The position numbers and the translations under genes are program-made. From contig NC_044009.1 of the NCBI RefSeq assembly GCF_900496995.4, positions 11,440,001 through 11,504,000 on the forward strand: a stretch of 64,000 nt of DNA, written 5' to 3'. This DNA is from Aquila chrysaetos chrysaetos (taxonomy: Eukaryota > Chordata > Aves > Accipitriformes > Accipitridae). The notes under the pieces are model-generated. The model did not search any database. It had not been told where the DNA came from and saw only the letters and a program-made list of their open reading frames with translations. This document shows positions 15,501-30,500 of the stretch, piece by piece (the first letter of the stretch is position 1; every line of letters begins with the position of its first letter).

Positions 15501-18500
15501 CCACTTCAGTGTCCTTCTGCTCTGAAATCACCAACAAATGGCACCATTGAAAGAAAAAAGGCCAAGCCAGCTGGGCTTTTACAAGCCCAAGTTTAGGCAA
15601 AGAAATGCAAGTTCTTTCCCAGAGTCTACTGCATTCCACTTTCCTAATGGGTTTGTGCATATTCTCTGAAAAGCCACTTCAGAGGTAGGATCTTCTCATT
15701 TAAAACTGCTGAGCAGTTAAGTTTTCTCTCAGTCTTACTGGTACAGGAACAACCACCGTGCATCAGCCAATCCTATGGTCATTGGGACACAAGTTGGAGT
15801 GGTCCTTATGTTAAGGCCGAGCCAGGCCTGATTCAGAAAGTTGTGCTCTGTTGCTGGCTGTACCACGAGCTTCTTGCGCTTCCCTGGGTACCTAATTTAG
15901 CATCCCTGCCTAATGGATGTGATAGGGATTTCAAAATTCCCCTTCCACACAGCAGAAGGCGTTTTCCCACATGATGGAGATCACAAAAGTACGGAGAAAT
16001 AAAAAACAGAAGTCTGCTCCTTAATAGAGTATTTGATATTGCATAAAGGCTCTGCTTGTAGCCTGCATGTGCAATCACTGGAGCTGAGACAGCCCACTGG
16101 TGACCGCATGTACCCTGGGTAAGTCAGACCAAACAAAGAACTCTTTGGCAGCCTTTATGCAGACAGGCTTGGGAACAGGCGTGAGCACATCCGGGATTTT
16201 TAATTTTTTTGTGTGTTACTTTCAGTCTGTTAATAGCACAGCTTCACTTCTCATACTGGAAAGCCATCACTGACCTTTGGCACAGCAGGTTTCTGCAGGT
16301 TTGTGGGAAGCATGTACAGTCCTCCCTTGCTTCTCTATACACCCAGCTCCCAGGAAACAATGCCTGCAAGAACCACTATTTTTGTTTTCACAGAAACAGC
16401 TACCATTAAGCAAGGAGGGCAGCCTGCTAAAGAAATTTAGCTTTTGGAGCATCTCTAAAATCTCATGTCCCTGGTTTATGCCAGCCCCATAGCACCAGTG
16501 GAGACAGAGCAGTGACTGTATCACAGCACAGTGCTGTGACACCTGCACAGAGCAAACTGAGATGCTTCAGGGACCTCACATATACCAGATTTCTAGGAGA
16601 TTTCCAGATTCACTGTCCATTATTGGCCCAATTATCCAGTTATTTGAAGAAAGGTTTTGTGGATCGCTTTCACTTTTAATATAAACAGAAGCCACAAACG
16701 CAATAGGTAATAGAAGGAGGGAAACAAAGTCATGTACTGACATTAAGAAAATGGAAAATGTACGTTTTATTAATCTGGTTGTTGCAAAAACTACCCGTAA
16801 TATATTGCAAAAAGTTCCCCACAGTCTCTGCTTATTTGCAAGTTAGAACCCATAAAATGCTCATAAACTTTTTTTTTTTTTTTAAAAAAACACTTAACGC
16901 GAAGGACAAAGCACTTTCATAGATGGCTTTTTGGTATTCTTTTAAATAGAAACTACTTGGATAAAGTCTACTCAAAGCATTCAAACACAACTAAATTATG
17001 TTTTGTTACTGTTTAAAAATTCTTTAATACATAGCATAGAAGGAAAAAAAGCACTAAACTAGAGAAGTGCTTTATTTATCAAAAAGCACTGTTTTTTCTA
17101 TTAGAAGTTTTTAACTATCATTGGTATGTTGGGTGCTGGTCTTTTGGCACTATAATGTTCCTGAGTCACTGGCAAATTCACCTGGAGATAACAAATCCAT
17201 TGATTTTTCAGATAAGTTATATAAATTCTTTAGTAAGAATCTGACCAAGTTAGGCATGAAGCACACAAGAACTACAGCCAGCTTCTTGCTTGGGAACTAC
17301 TACTGGGGCTGGGAGAATACGGACAAACACATTAGGGAGCATTTCCAACAAAATTGCACTTCTGTGCTAACAACATCAATTGTCACTAAGGTGAACACAC
17401 TCATCAGAAATGAAACTTTTTTTAAAAGTCAAAAGACAATGGAGGATCAAAATGTTTGTCGTGATAGAATATCTGAGTAGACACTCCTGAAAGTTAAATG
17501 AGATGTGTAAAAGGTGAATTGTATAAATCTGTACAACAGATTTGAAAGCCAAAGCCATGCCAATCTATTTTGAACTAGGAAAGCACAGGGACCACTCACC
17601 CTTCAAAGTAAGTTTACACAGTCCACAAATATAAAAATTAAAGGTCCAGAGGAAATTCTGAAGCAGTTCATAGAATGTAATACTTCTTTTTCGAGTAGCC
17701 CCAAGTACCCCCTAAACCTTTGAAAACCTTGTGAAAGAACTATCTTCAGCTCCCCTCTGACTAACCTACTCCAAAGGTAGGTTTGGAGTTGCAGAAGGAC
17801 AGCAACTGTGATTTTCAAGCAGTTTCAACACCTACTTTCCATTTAATTCCACTACAGTTAGCTGGAGTATAAATCTTAATGCACAATTAACCAACCAAAC
17901 AGTATCACGGACCCGCTACATAAGCAAACAAGACAGTGCCTAAGCATCTTGTAATGACTGTGATTTCTAGGATGCTTCAACACGCACTGGCAAACTAAGC
18001 AGAGTTTCCTAAACCCTTCCACTAGTGTAAACTGGTACTGCTACCAAATAAGCACTCCTGCCTTCACACTTTCCATTCCCTCCTGTTAGCACATGCATTC
18101 ACACGCTGCCTGAAGAACTGGATCAGCACGACTCGGTTTAAGACACTGCCCTCCCAGACCCTGTGGTGGAAAAGACATTCATATTTTACGTACATGCCAG
18201 TTCTCTGTGGATGGGTGGCAGGTGGCTGTAATGGCTCAACTGAATGAGTGACAACATCTTAAGGTTACCTTGAGATAAACTTTAGAAAGGAGCCTGGCAT
18301 TACTCCTCCCAGAGAAGTGTACCTCAACATAACTACCAAAACTGTGAGAAGATAAACTGTACCACTGAAACTCCCCAAAAAGCTTGTTTTAGAATATAAC
18401 ATGGTTCAGAAAAATCTTACATCATCATCAGCTCCTGAAAAAGCCTCATGCAGGCCCACACTTTTATAGAGTGACTGTGAAATCCAACTGTTCCTCCCTT

Positions 18501-21500
18501 CTTGCCACAGTGGGTGCATTTATATGCACATCTCTAAAGCAAGTGAAACCTAAGTAACTTCAGGGGTGTAGGAGCAAACAGCTGAGGCAGGCCAAAACAC
18601 CCTTTAGCCAGAAAGCTTTAAACATATACTTCTTATTTAAGAGGCTACCATGAACTAGCCAGTGAGGATTCCTAATAGAGGACACCAAGGGAGAATAACT
18701 AATATGCTGACAAATCCTCATTTACATTAAAAAAAACCCAAAAAACCCACAATGGAAAGGTTCAGAGCCTCAATGCTCAAAAACAGAATATAAGACTGAA
18801 GCAGAATGCAGAAATAATACTCCAAAAGATCCAGGAAAATAAGTTTATTTCAGCCAGTAAACAATGTTTTTAAAATCCTATAAATGATTCTTCCTTTGGA
18901 AACTTTCATTTGCAGTTAAAGACACAAGAACACAGCAAGAAGGGGCAGGTGATCACTGTCTTATGATTACTTCAAATAGCTTCCAACTTAGTTATCTGTA
19001 ATGACTGTTCTTATCAACCGTCATAATTGATTTCACATTCCAACTGTGAAAGCTATTAAATGTGCAAATGATGATTTCATCTCTATAAGAACCTACAGAA
19101 AATTAAGGTTCACTAATATACTACTATGTTATACTATCTTATTGAATAAAGCTGAAAATAAAGAACAGTCAATACAGTATTTGGTTCTTATACCACCTGA
19201 GAATCCAATCCAAATAAATAATGAACCTGGGGTTACTCCTCTTACATACATTCAAATTATAAATAGAGGAATATAAAGTTATATTCCATAACAGATACAT
19301 TCCAACAGACAAGACAGCTCCAAAAGATTAAAAGGAATTAGCGCGGAAGTTCTCCCAGTTGTGTAAGGTCACACAATGCCTTGGCCAACCATCTACATTT
19401 CATTAGGCTGACACAGCTATGAGGCCCTGAAGGCCACAGGTGGACTGGGAAACAGCCTTTGACCTCCCACATACACGGTATCAACTCTCCCAACTAGGTC
19501 AAGCATCTGGATCTGGAGAGAACAAAAACGCAGCTTTTTGCTTAAATCTCAGTTCTTCCTGCTACATTTTGCTTCTATGGCTCTATGTATACCATAGCTG
19601 GATACAAATACCTCATTAACAATGTATGTCTTGGGAGCTATATACAACTTGAAAAAAAAATATGGAGAAATAAGAATGCAGAGATGGAATTTTCCTCTAA
19701 AAACCTGTAAAATGGAAACACTAAGTGAGACTTCCAAATACTTGTATAAAAAGGCAACATGCAATGATTCAGTTCTTACATAGAACAAGTCACCAAGGGA
19801 TTCAGGTGCAGCAGCCCTGTATTTTCCTTGGGACACTGTAAGCGCTGGTCTCTTTGAAAACTTCGTAAAATTAAGGAAAGAGAAAATAAAAGTAACTGTT
19901 TTATCAGGGAACATACATTTTTCAAACCAGGACATTAATCACATGATGTGATTAAAACACAAGGCAGCAGTTCGATTAAGTGTAAATCATCCTCCTTAAA
20001 TCATTTAGCTGCATGGATTCAAGTTCAATGCCAAAGCACTCAAGTTAGACTTCCCAAGGCAGTCAGGTTTTTATTCTCCCTACCTTTCTGTTTTACTGCA
20101 AGTCCTGGTTCAGCTTTCTCTTGCAGTTTAGCAACACTGTCCTCTGAAATTCCATCTGCCACACTGTTTGTTTCTACAGTTCCTAAAACAAAACAGTTTA
20201 TAGTCAAATGAAACCAGAGATACAATAAAAATTCAGCCATGTTAAATACCTGTTATACTTACTATTTCTTTAAGGGCTATCCTAGTTTAATAAACCACCT
20301 TGAGTGTAAATAAATAACATTCAAAATTCACAAAGACTTTTTACATGACCGCTGATTGAACTCTTTAAGTTACTGCAAACTAACGGCAACTTCCTCAATT
20401 CAGAAACGATTTACAGATATAATTTATTAGCCTGATAGCTGGTGAAACAATATAATATTTACCTAATAAAGTCTGATTTGCTAAAATACACAATATTATT
20501 TGTATACTACTTGGAATGCATAATGCTGTTTGGTTTGTTTCAAAGGCTTTAGCTTTAAACACATTTCATACTAAAGCCATAAAGAAATTTCAAGCAAGAA
20601 AAGCTGATTTCTGGTAGCTGAACTCCACAACTTGCTGTTAATGCCACAGAAGAGCCTAGTCCACAAACGCTGCTCACTTTTGATGCTACCTAAACCAGTT
20701 TTATTTTTGCAAAAAAAGACAGACCATTTAATGGACCAATTACCTTAAATTACATTAACCAATGGACCTTAATTCCCCCAGTTACAATAGGAAGATGTTG
20801 ACAAAAGCAAAGTAACACACAGTAGAAGAAAGCTGAAATATTCAGGTACACATCTGATTTCTAAATTATCTGCCCAGGGAGAAGAGACATTCTGAGTGGA
20901 GGGATGCAAAGGAGAAACGATTCAGCACCATTTGTACATCATTCCTGAAAATATACCTGTGCATTGAACACACGTGGTCAAAAAAAGTTAAACTATTCAG
21001 TTTGTCAAGATATCTACAGAATGGGTAGAATATTTAGCTTTAGTCTTATCATTAAATATATATACACACACACACACACACATACCCCTTCACTTGGAGT
21101 AATACGTTCAGTTCTCACACTCCTCAAAATGCAGCAGAAGCAGAATAAATTCAGAAATAGGCAAGATTACAGATACAGAAAGAGCATGTGTGTTTAAAAC
21201 AGAGGTACCCAAAGCGCTGCCCAGGAGCTGAACCCAGCGCTTCCAAATCTCCATATCTGCCAACAGGTAACTGTAATGCAAAGGTAAAGAACAGATTCAA
21301 AGGGCCCCTATTTACAGACAGGACACCTCAAGTAACATTTCCACCACCAGAACAAATGAGTAAACAGTTTTGATAGCATGGGAAAAGGTTTACTAGATAG
21401 AGCCCTGCCTAATGCTTGGGTTGAAACATCCAACACTCCCAAAACCAGCAATGAAATTACTGCATACACCATAAAGCTGAAGCTTTCAGGACATATACAT

Positions 21501-24500
21501 CACTAGCGGAGGATCTACTCCTCCACCCATGCCATGGGAAGCATCCACAAAGACATATAGTCCATTGCAGCAGAAATGCTGAGTTCTACTAGTTTAGGAG
21601 ATTAACACACAGCAGAGAAAGGTCAACTGGCTCTTTCATTTACTTGTGCTGACTAAGGCCAGGATGAATTGTCATTTAATAAAACTGAAACTAGCATTTA
21701 AACATTCATCATCAACCCATACAGCAGTGCTACAAGTTACCCATAAGGTCTGGAGCTCAACAGAAAAGCCAAACCAACAGTGGAAAGTGAAGCACTTTAG
21801 TCCATCATTTCCATTTAGAAAGTAATTCAGTGTCTGAACAGAAACCTGTTCAGACCTCAATGAAGAGCACCTTCAAGTTTAAAAAAAAAAATTACATTCA
21901 ATTTATCAATCAACTTCTAAATTAGCAAAAATGGTCTCTATTGCATGATGCAAGTTTTGCCACAAGGCGTGTTGCAACTATAAAAGCAGTCATCGCCTGA
22001 GAAGTAATAGATGTAACGTTAACTACAAAAAAAAAACCCAAACCAAAACATTTGTTCCAATACCATTAGGAATTTGTTCGTAATAAAGGTGGGTAAATGC
22101 TGGTATAACTCGTTTTAATTACCAGGATAGCAAATATACCTGGTTTTGCTTAACTAGTCCTTCATTCACCACTTCAGTTTTGTTTACTACAAGTTTAGTC
22201 ATGACACTAGTCCTTTTGCGTTCTCCTGTTGCGCATTTATTTATCTCCAGTTAATAGTAGAAAATATAGAAAGCTCTGATCATCATCACCAGTAATTACA
22301 GAGACCAGTGTGCAACAGCACAGGCATCAGCATAGCTCCAGGAGGTTTTTACTACCCTCTGGATTGCTTACTGGAGCACCTATAAGCACTACTCACCTAT
22401 TGCAGCTCTGCTGCCTTAGAACAAAAAGAGGGCTAATGCCGCAAAGTATTTATCACTTGGGTAAACCGAAAGTTGAGTGCACTGGCTTGATGCATCATGA
22501 GGAGTATTTTAAAATATTAACCTTAAAGCCAAAACACAGGATAAGTCATTAACCATATTTCATTTATCAGAAAAACTGGATCCTGATTTTAAAGAAGGGA
22601 CGATCCTATAAAATGGGGCATGTCTGGTCACTGTAGTTTAGTGCCAGTTCAGGCTATAAAACAAATATTCAAATCTTGGGAAATAAAAAAAGTTATAGGA
22701 TCAGCTAAGGATCACTAAGTAGTAAAATAAGACTACATTTAATGGAATCCAGATGGTATTTTTCAGCTGCAAAATTATTAAAGCCTCACAGCACTTAAGT
22801 ACATGAGATGTGATGTAAAATTTTTGATTTTCAAGCACCAACTTCAATTAAGCTCCTAAGTCAACAGACATTCATCTCCAAAGTGCCAGATCTTTTCCAA
22901 GGTATTTAAGGTGCCTAAACATCTTTTTAATTTCCCCCCCCAAGTCCTTTTGAAAACATGGCTATTGATTGTTCTGAAAACACTACCCAAGCTCTGATAT
23001 AACTTCAGCGTTTTGCCTCAGACACATGGAAACCTACTAAAAAAGAAACCCAAAGAAAACATGGATGTTTGGGAAGACACACAGCAACCCACAATCTCTT
23101 TACATAAATTAATAATAGTGACATTGGCAGATTAAGTGTATGAAGATCTTCATGGTTCATTAGTCTAAACAGTACCAGTCTTTAGCCAGAATTAGCTATT
23201 TTGACAGGTATCAATTCACAGGTGTTATCATATCTTCTGAACGGAGATGTTAAACTGATTTATGTACAGTGACTTCTTCATTAGAAATAAAATATTAGCG
23301 CCCTGGGCACAAAACCATTGAAAGAAAATTTGAATCATAGTAAATAATCAAGTCACTGAAATAAGAGTAGGGGGGAAAAGGCATTCAAATACAGACAGAA
23401 ATTGCAGCTACACTGTTGTATGAGGTCTGGGTACCAGCCAATTTTATTCCTTACCTACGTGTTTCTCTAGGCTCTTCTTCTTGGCTTTCTTATACAAAGG
23501 GCTAGCAGTAGTAAGTTTAGATTTCTTTTTTCCTAATGTGAAAGTATTAAGTACTTGGGATATTCTCAAGAGAATCTAGTTTCCAGTTAGTATGCAAATA
23601 CAATAATTAATACACTTACATAGAAAAGCTGGTGACATAATCAATTGCAATAAAGCACCTTAACAGATAAAATAATTTACTTATATGCAAAGCCTGGCAA
23701 AACTGTCTATTAAACTCAGTTAAAACCACCCCAAGACTAAAATTTTCACTTAAATCTTGTCCAAAGAGACAAAGAGAAATGACTAATGCAGGTGCAAGGC
23801 AGATGAGGAGAGATGTTTATTGATGATTATACCATTTGTTAAATAGCTCCAGTCAACAAAGACTCAGAAGAGGCTATCATTAAAAGGCTGGTAAAATGGC
23901 CTGTAATCAATACAATTACAGTTTATGTCAATCCACTTCCTAACATGCAAGCACGGATACCACAGATCTATTATCCACAAGTGACAGTCTTGACAGACTT
24001 AACACTGAAGCAAGGATGAGATGACTATAGAGCTACCGCCTTGTCCACTGTCAAGACTCAGGGTGGTGGCCACACCGCTACCAGGGGCGACTCCAGGCCA
24101 GCACAGAGAGATAGGCATTTTACAGATTCTTATTTCCTGCTGGCAATTCCTCTGTAACAATAAGTATCTGTCCTTCTTTCCCAAGCACTCAGCAGAAATG
24201 CAGCAGGGCTTGGTTCCTTACACCTGGTTGAGCTACTGTGGAAGATGACATGGGATAGGATTCAGTACTGGTAATACCCAGATCACCTTCCCTGTTCCAA
24301 CTCAAATCAGAAGGTCCTACACTGACACCAGCCCAGGTGCAATACAGTTGACTACAGCTGTAATGACAGACATTGGAGAAAGTCAAATATCTGCAAACAT
24401 GTGCCATTATTGCAATACTCAAAGGAATCTTCTCTAATCATCAAATGGGCTGCAACCCAGAGGTTTTGCTTAACACCTTATCTTCACCTGTTCTTCAGCT

Positions 24501-27500
24501 TACACCTGGAGTATTTTAAGTGTCTCAAGCTATGGAAATCACTAAGGAAGGTTTGGCTAGTCTTGAATTCACCCAACCATTTTTTCACTGAAGAAACCCC
24601 AGAAAGTGTAACACAAATGTGGATGCTGTAGTGTACTCCTTATCAAACAAATATCCAGGGAAATTCCTTTTTGCATTCACTCAATCTCAGGGAACAGGCA
24701 TTTTTTTGTTGTTTTTAGTTTTGTTGTTTGGGGGGGTTGACAAATATGATCTTCTCATTTATAAACACAAAATTTCTGAAGACCAAATGCTAAGACTTCA
24801 AATCCTTGAGAAACAATTGAAAAATTGAGAAAATAAGTGAAGTTTGGATTCCCTAGCCAAATTTAGGAAGAGCACTCTTCCCAAATATGAGTAAGTGATA
24901 AAGTTACAAATTCAGGGTTCATGGCTTTATGATTTATCCCTACAGGAAAGGACATCTTGCCTCACAAATGTCTTTCATCTTACTAAAACAACCTTAAACA
25001 ACATATCTTAAGTCTCACTAAAACAAAAATACTGTGCTGAATATTGCTCTGCTGTAAACATTCAACAAACTTTTACATATGACTTTATGTAAGGGTAATG
25101 TGCATTAATTTAATCAACTCAGACATACTGTCCACTAATCCTCGGTCACAGGAAAAAAAAAAAAAAGCCAAAGTTTTGCAAGGCATATTTGTCTAAACTT
25201 GCTAGATTATTAAACAAAGAAACAGTTCTTGGGAAACTAATAGAAAAAGAAATAGTTGTAGACCAACTAAAAAAGCCCATTCAGAGAGAACACAATAAAT
25301 ATCAAGAGCAGGCTGAATTTATATCTGCAATTGTGCACGAGGAACACGAGCAAACTGAACTGAGCACCACTTTCTATGTATCAAATCCATGCAGAAAAAT
25401 TGCCTATTGGATTCATAAATGCAGACTGGGAGTATAAAACAAGCACTGAAAATAATAAACACGGATATTTAAGTACTTATGCTATTCCTATTCAATAACC
25501 CTCCAGCATATTTAATAGAAATAATATCCTCCTTCTAGTTACCTTCTCCTCCGGGTTTGGCGCGTTGCCTTGATCCTTTTGTTGAAGGCTGCCTTAATAT
25601 TCCTGCAGGACTTTCACTCTTAAAAAAAAAAAAAAGCCCCACAAATTTATATAATTGTATATAAAATACATATATATTTATATATTAAATTTACTTACAT
25701 GTGTTGCTTTTTTATCTATATGTATTATACATAAAAAATATTCACTTGCAAAACTGACCCACACATATATGATTAAAAATATGTCAAGTCTATTTTCCTC
25801 AAAGTCTGCAAGTATTTTTCCTGGATACATGCTTTTAAATGAACCTATATGATTAGATTTTGTTATTGTAAAGACAACCTCCAAATGTGAACTAAGAGTA
25901 TCCAAGGCAGAACAATCTTGTGAAATCTGTAGAGCATCTATGATGCTACTGCTGGTCTTGGGATACAACGCTTAGTTACCAGCGAGCTACCAAAAGGAGT
26001 AAAGATGCTTACAATCACCTATGTGTTTCAGCTACATCAGATACACAGTTCCGCTTTAACCTTCTGGGAAGTCTTTTAAATTTCATTCCGAAACAGAAGC
26101 AAAGACTAAAAAGCTGTGCCACTAGACTTGCATAGTCCTTTACTCAAATGGCAACTTCCCTGGACAAAGACCCTGGACAAACAAGAAATGGGTCCTGCTA
26201 GAAAGTCCAGCAGACAAGCAATGGATGATCCAAAGGTGCAACTGGTACAGGAAGGAGAATATGAGTTCAAAAGTGGAAAAGATCAAACTGGAAGCAAATT
26301 CAGGACACTTCTGAGGACTCTGACCTTAGTCCGAAAGTGATTCAGACAGGCCAGGAAATGAAAGCAGGCAAGCACACACAAGAATTATTTTGTTTTCTCT
26401 GAATATAGCTTGCACTGCCTGAAGTCAAGAACGCTTGACTGACAATACTTTCTGCAAAGAAACTATGTTACACGTTTCAATGGACATACACCCTTGGAAA
26501 TGAGCAAGTTAAATCAGTAGGTCCATTTGGATGGATGTTGGGAAAAAGATGTGCATAAGCAGCACCCTCTCATGAGATGAGATCAACATTGGTCCCCAGA
26601 GACAAGGCCACCTGGACTGTGAGGTCCCCTGTGTGCGAAGGTATAACTGAGCCTATGTGCAGATAGCACTAGAGAAGCTGAAGGCAGCTACAGCACTTGC
26701 CCTACGAAAAGGCTCAAAAAAACACCCTGGCAAAAGCAGGCAGAGGGGCAGGTCCGTGAAAGCTGCCACTACTCTAGGTAGGGTATACTACAGATTTACT
26801 ACTCACTCTACCTGAAGGACAGCTGGGGCCCAAATGCCTCCAGAGGAGGTGCAAGGTGTAAAGGAGGACTCCTGCCAGCCCACCAAAACTCCTGGGCATG
26901 TGATCAGGGTGGGAAGGAAGCAGTCCATCCCCTTACACCAATCTCGGCTAGCAGAAGGAGCAGACTTGGTAGTGGTGGACTTGGTAGTGTGAGGTTAATG
27001 GCTGGACTTGATGATCTTAAGGGTCTTTTCCAAACTAAATGATTCTATGACTTCTGCTTGCATGTAGACCAGAGGATGAAGCCAGCGATGGCATCTGGCC
27101 CACTATACATGCACACAGGGCTTCCCACTTCTTACAGTACTGTACACACTAATAAACCAGTAGCTTCCAACAAGCCATTCATGCTTCTAATAACCTTCCT
27201 GTCTTTTTACCTAAGTCCCTGGTTTCATTAGCAACACTTGCTGCTAAAGAGGAAGCAACCACCTCTGAACACAACAGATGAAGTACAGGTGATTTATAGA
27301 ATACCATTTTATGTTTCTAGGCTCTCTCTCCCTATAATCATCTCTGCATCTTGTTCAAAATCCTGAAATATGTTTAGCACCTCACAGGATTTCCTCCTCA
27401 CCTCCTTATCTGCTTTTTTGAAGGTTGTGTGAATTAACAGTCCATGCAGTTTGCATTCAAGATTTATCGTCAACCCTGCTGATAATAACCATATCTATAA

Positions 27501-30500
27501 CATAAATGAGAACTACAAATTCTTCCATTTCTATGCAAATGTTAACATTATATGTTCCAATAACCTGTAAAAGAAAATTGTCAAATTACAGTGTAGAACA
27601 TTCATTTTCCATAATATCTTGCATACAGGACAATGGACCATACATGTCGTAATGGAAAATAACACTACAAGGTGTCTAAAAATATAGGATACTTGTAAGT
27701 ATTTTTACTCAAACTACTTTAGGTGACCATGCAAGAGCATCATCTCACCTCTACAAGCTTACAACAGTGTATCCACTGGCCCCAAAGAGACAGCTACATG
27801 AAGGAGGGGAATGAAGTTTACAAGTCAGGGACATGGTGGTAAGTTTGCTTTGAAGGCAAATTTTGCTTTTGTATATGCTATAATGCACCATGAGCTCAAA
27901 AACAGTTCTTGACAAACAAAGGGGAAATGCTTATTAACAACAGACAATCACAGCATGTAAACTGTGTGAGATAAACTGAGAAGTTGAACTAATTGGAGGT
28001 GCTTTATAGGAAAGTGGGCAGTCTGTGCAAGAGTCAGCTTCAACAGTTAGTTTAAGCCCTTTAGAAACTACATCTCCTTCACCTCCATGAGGTGTAATAT
28101 AACGTGTTGTAATATAACATGCACACTCAGAATTTCAGGTATTCAATCAGTCAAAAGAAAGCCCTACATCCTACGCTTCACAAAAATCTAGCCGAACAGA
28201 CAGTACATAGTCCTGCTTTGACGTAAACTAGTTTTGACTTATACTATCTTCACTGGATTATTACAGTTATTATTGGACCCACAACCAGAGCTACCAATAT
28301 TTTTGTTTCACTCTTCAGGAAATAGAAACATAGAATCATACAATCATTTAGGTTGGAAAAGACCTTCAAGATCATCCAGTCCAACCATCAACCATGCCCA
28401 CTAAACCATGTCCTGAAGTGCCTTGTCTACATGCTTTTTGAACAGCTCCAGGGATGGTGACTCAACCACTTCCTTGGGCAGCCTGTTCCAATGCCTGACA
28501 ACCCTTTCAGTAAAGAAATTTTTCCTAATATCCAATCTAAACCTCCCACGGCACAACTTGAGGCCATTTCCTCTTGTCCTATCTCCAGCCACCTGACAGA
28601 AGAGACCAGCACCCACCTCACTACAACCCCCTTTCAGGTAGTTGTAGAGAGCGATAAGGTCTCCCCTCAGCCTCCTCTTCTCTAAACTAAACTCAGCTGC
28701 TCCTTATAAGACTTGTGCTCCAGGCCCCTCACCAACTTGGTTGCCCTTCTCTGGACACGCTCCAGCACCTCAATGTCTTTCCTGGAGTGAGGGGCCCAAA
28801 ACTGAACACAGTACTCGAGATGTAGCATCACCAGTGCCGAGTACAGGGGAACAATCACTTCCCTGCTCCTGCCGGCCACACTATTTCTGATACAGGCGTG
28901 TTATGAAGAAAAATAGACAGAAGTCTAAAATGCATGGCTAATATTGAAGCGGTTAATCTTCATTTTAGTTCATCTTAATTATTACCATCTTTCACAATCA
29001 CAACATTATGCAAGGAGCAAAAATAAAGCTCACATACCATCAGAGTCTGGCTCTACAGGCCCGCAGGCCACATCTGGTACACTCAAACTTCAGCAGCTCT
29101 TTGGGTGATGTAATTATTAGCACAGGTGGGGAAGGAGTTGAGAATAGGTGCTGAGGCTCCTGGAGGAGTGGATTCAGTCATTTATTTATGTCAGGTAGTG
29201 ACTACAAACACTGCTTAACATTTTTGTAGAGCCACATGTGCACACTGGCAACAGGTGCAAAGTAAAAGCTAAAATTTAATCACTATGGTAGCACACAAAA
29301 ACATAAATCCCACAATATTTATGATTTGAGTCTTTCCAGAGGGAGATAAAATAGGTCATTCTTCTTCTTAAAAATTCAGAGGCTCCAAGACTTTGAAAAG
29401 CAGTCACTGGAGCCATTAAAAAGAAATCTTACACTTCATCTCACACCATCCTGGAAAAAACATATTAAAGTGGAATCCTAGATGGATGTATGCACGCTTC
29501 CCAGTTTTGAGTAATTACATTTCTATTGGGAGAGGATAGAGCAGCCTGTTGTAAACCATCCAATCTGCCGCTTTGTCCTCATTATTAACCTTTAAATAAG
29601 TTCACTTCACTTTAAGACATAACAGTGATTTCTAATGTTTCAGCAGGTCAAGAAGAGGAATATGCTTTGAAAAGACATCCTGCCAAACTGTTAATTCTCC
29701 CTCCTTTCCATGCAACAATCAACCTCTACATTCATGCAAGGATGTCATGAACAATTTCTATCAGAGACTTTTATACTGCTCTCATAACTAGTTCTATACA
29801 TGCTTACATACATCTCCTCTAGCCACGGTCACTCCATGCATCAACAGTCAAAGGCAGAAAAAACAGTCCTACCCAAGCAAGGGAGGGAGACAACTCATTA
29901 TATAAATCAGCCACTGTGATTTTTCCCCTCTAATTCATTAGATCTACTGACAGTTCACTAATAATAAACAAGAATTAAGTCTGTGAACAGAAATCTAATT
30001 CAATCAACCCTCCACAATACTTTTCTTCTATTTAGATCCACAGTGCCAGGAGGTATATTTGCATGTATGTATGCTGTAAATAGTGTGTGCGTGTGTAAAA
30101 GTTTTATGTAAAATACAACTACATATATAAATACATTTTTTAATTTTGTGCAACAGACTCTTCCTCAACAAATAAACATGGCTCATTTCTAATGCTTTTA
30201 CTGAAAGCTATGTATCCCTCAAAGACTTTCTTTGCTCTTTCTCTCAAACTGACTGTATTTCCAGTATTTATTCCTAAAACAGCTATCATTATTAACGGGC
30301 AGAATTCATTAGTGTGCAACAGCAACAAGGAAAGATCTCTACTTGCTAAGGTCAATTTGACTGCTGTGGTGATAAACCTATTCAGAAAATATCGATCAAT
30401 TATCTTTTCCTCAAATGAAGGCTCGCAAGATGGTGTTCTATTGGTGTTAGCTTCTGCTAATTAAAACCTTTCAAACACAAAACATCTCCCGCTTTTTAAA

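Noticed and set aside
25189-25437. Lys/Glu-rich plus-strand frame in TRAF3IP1 intron 7
   Set aside because: No acceptor, donor or similarity; its composition fits AT-rich DNA.
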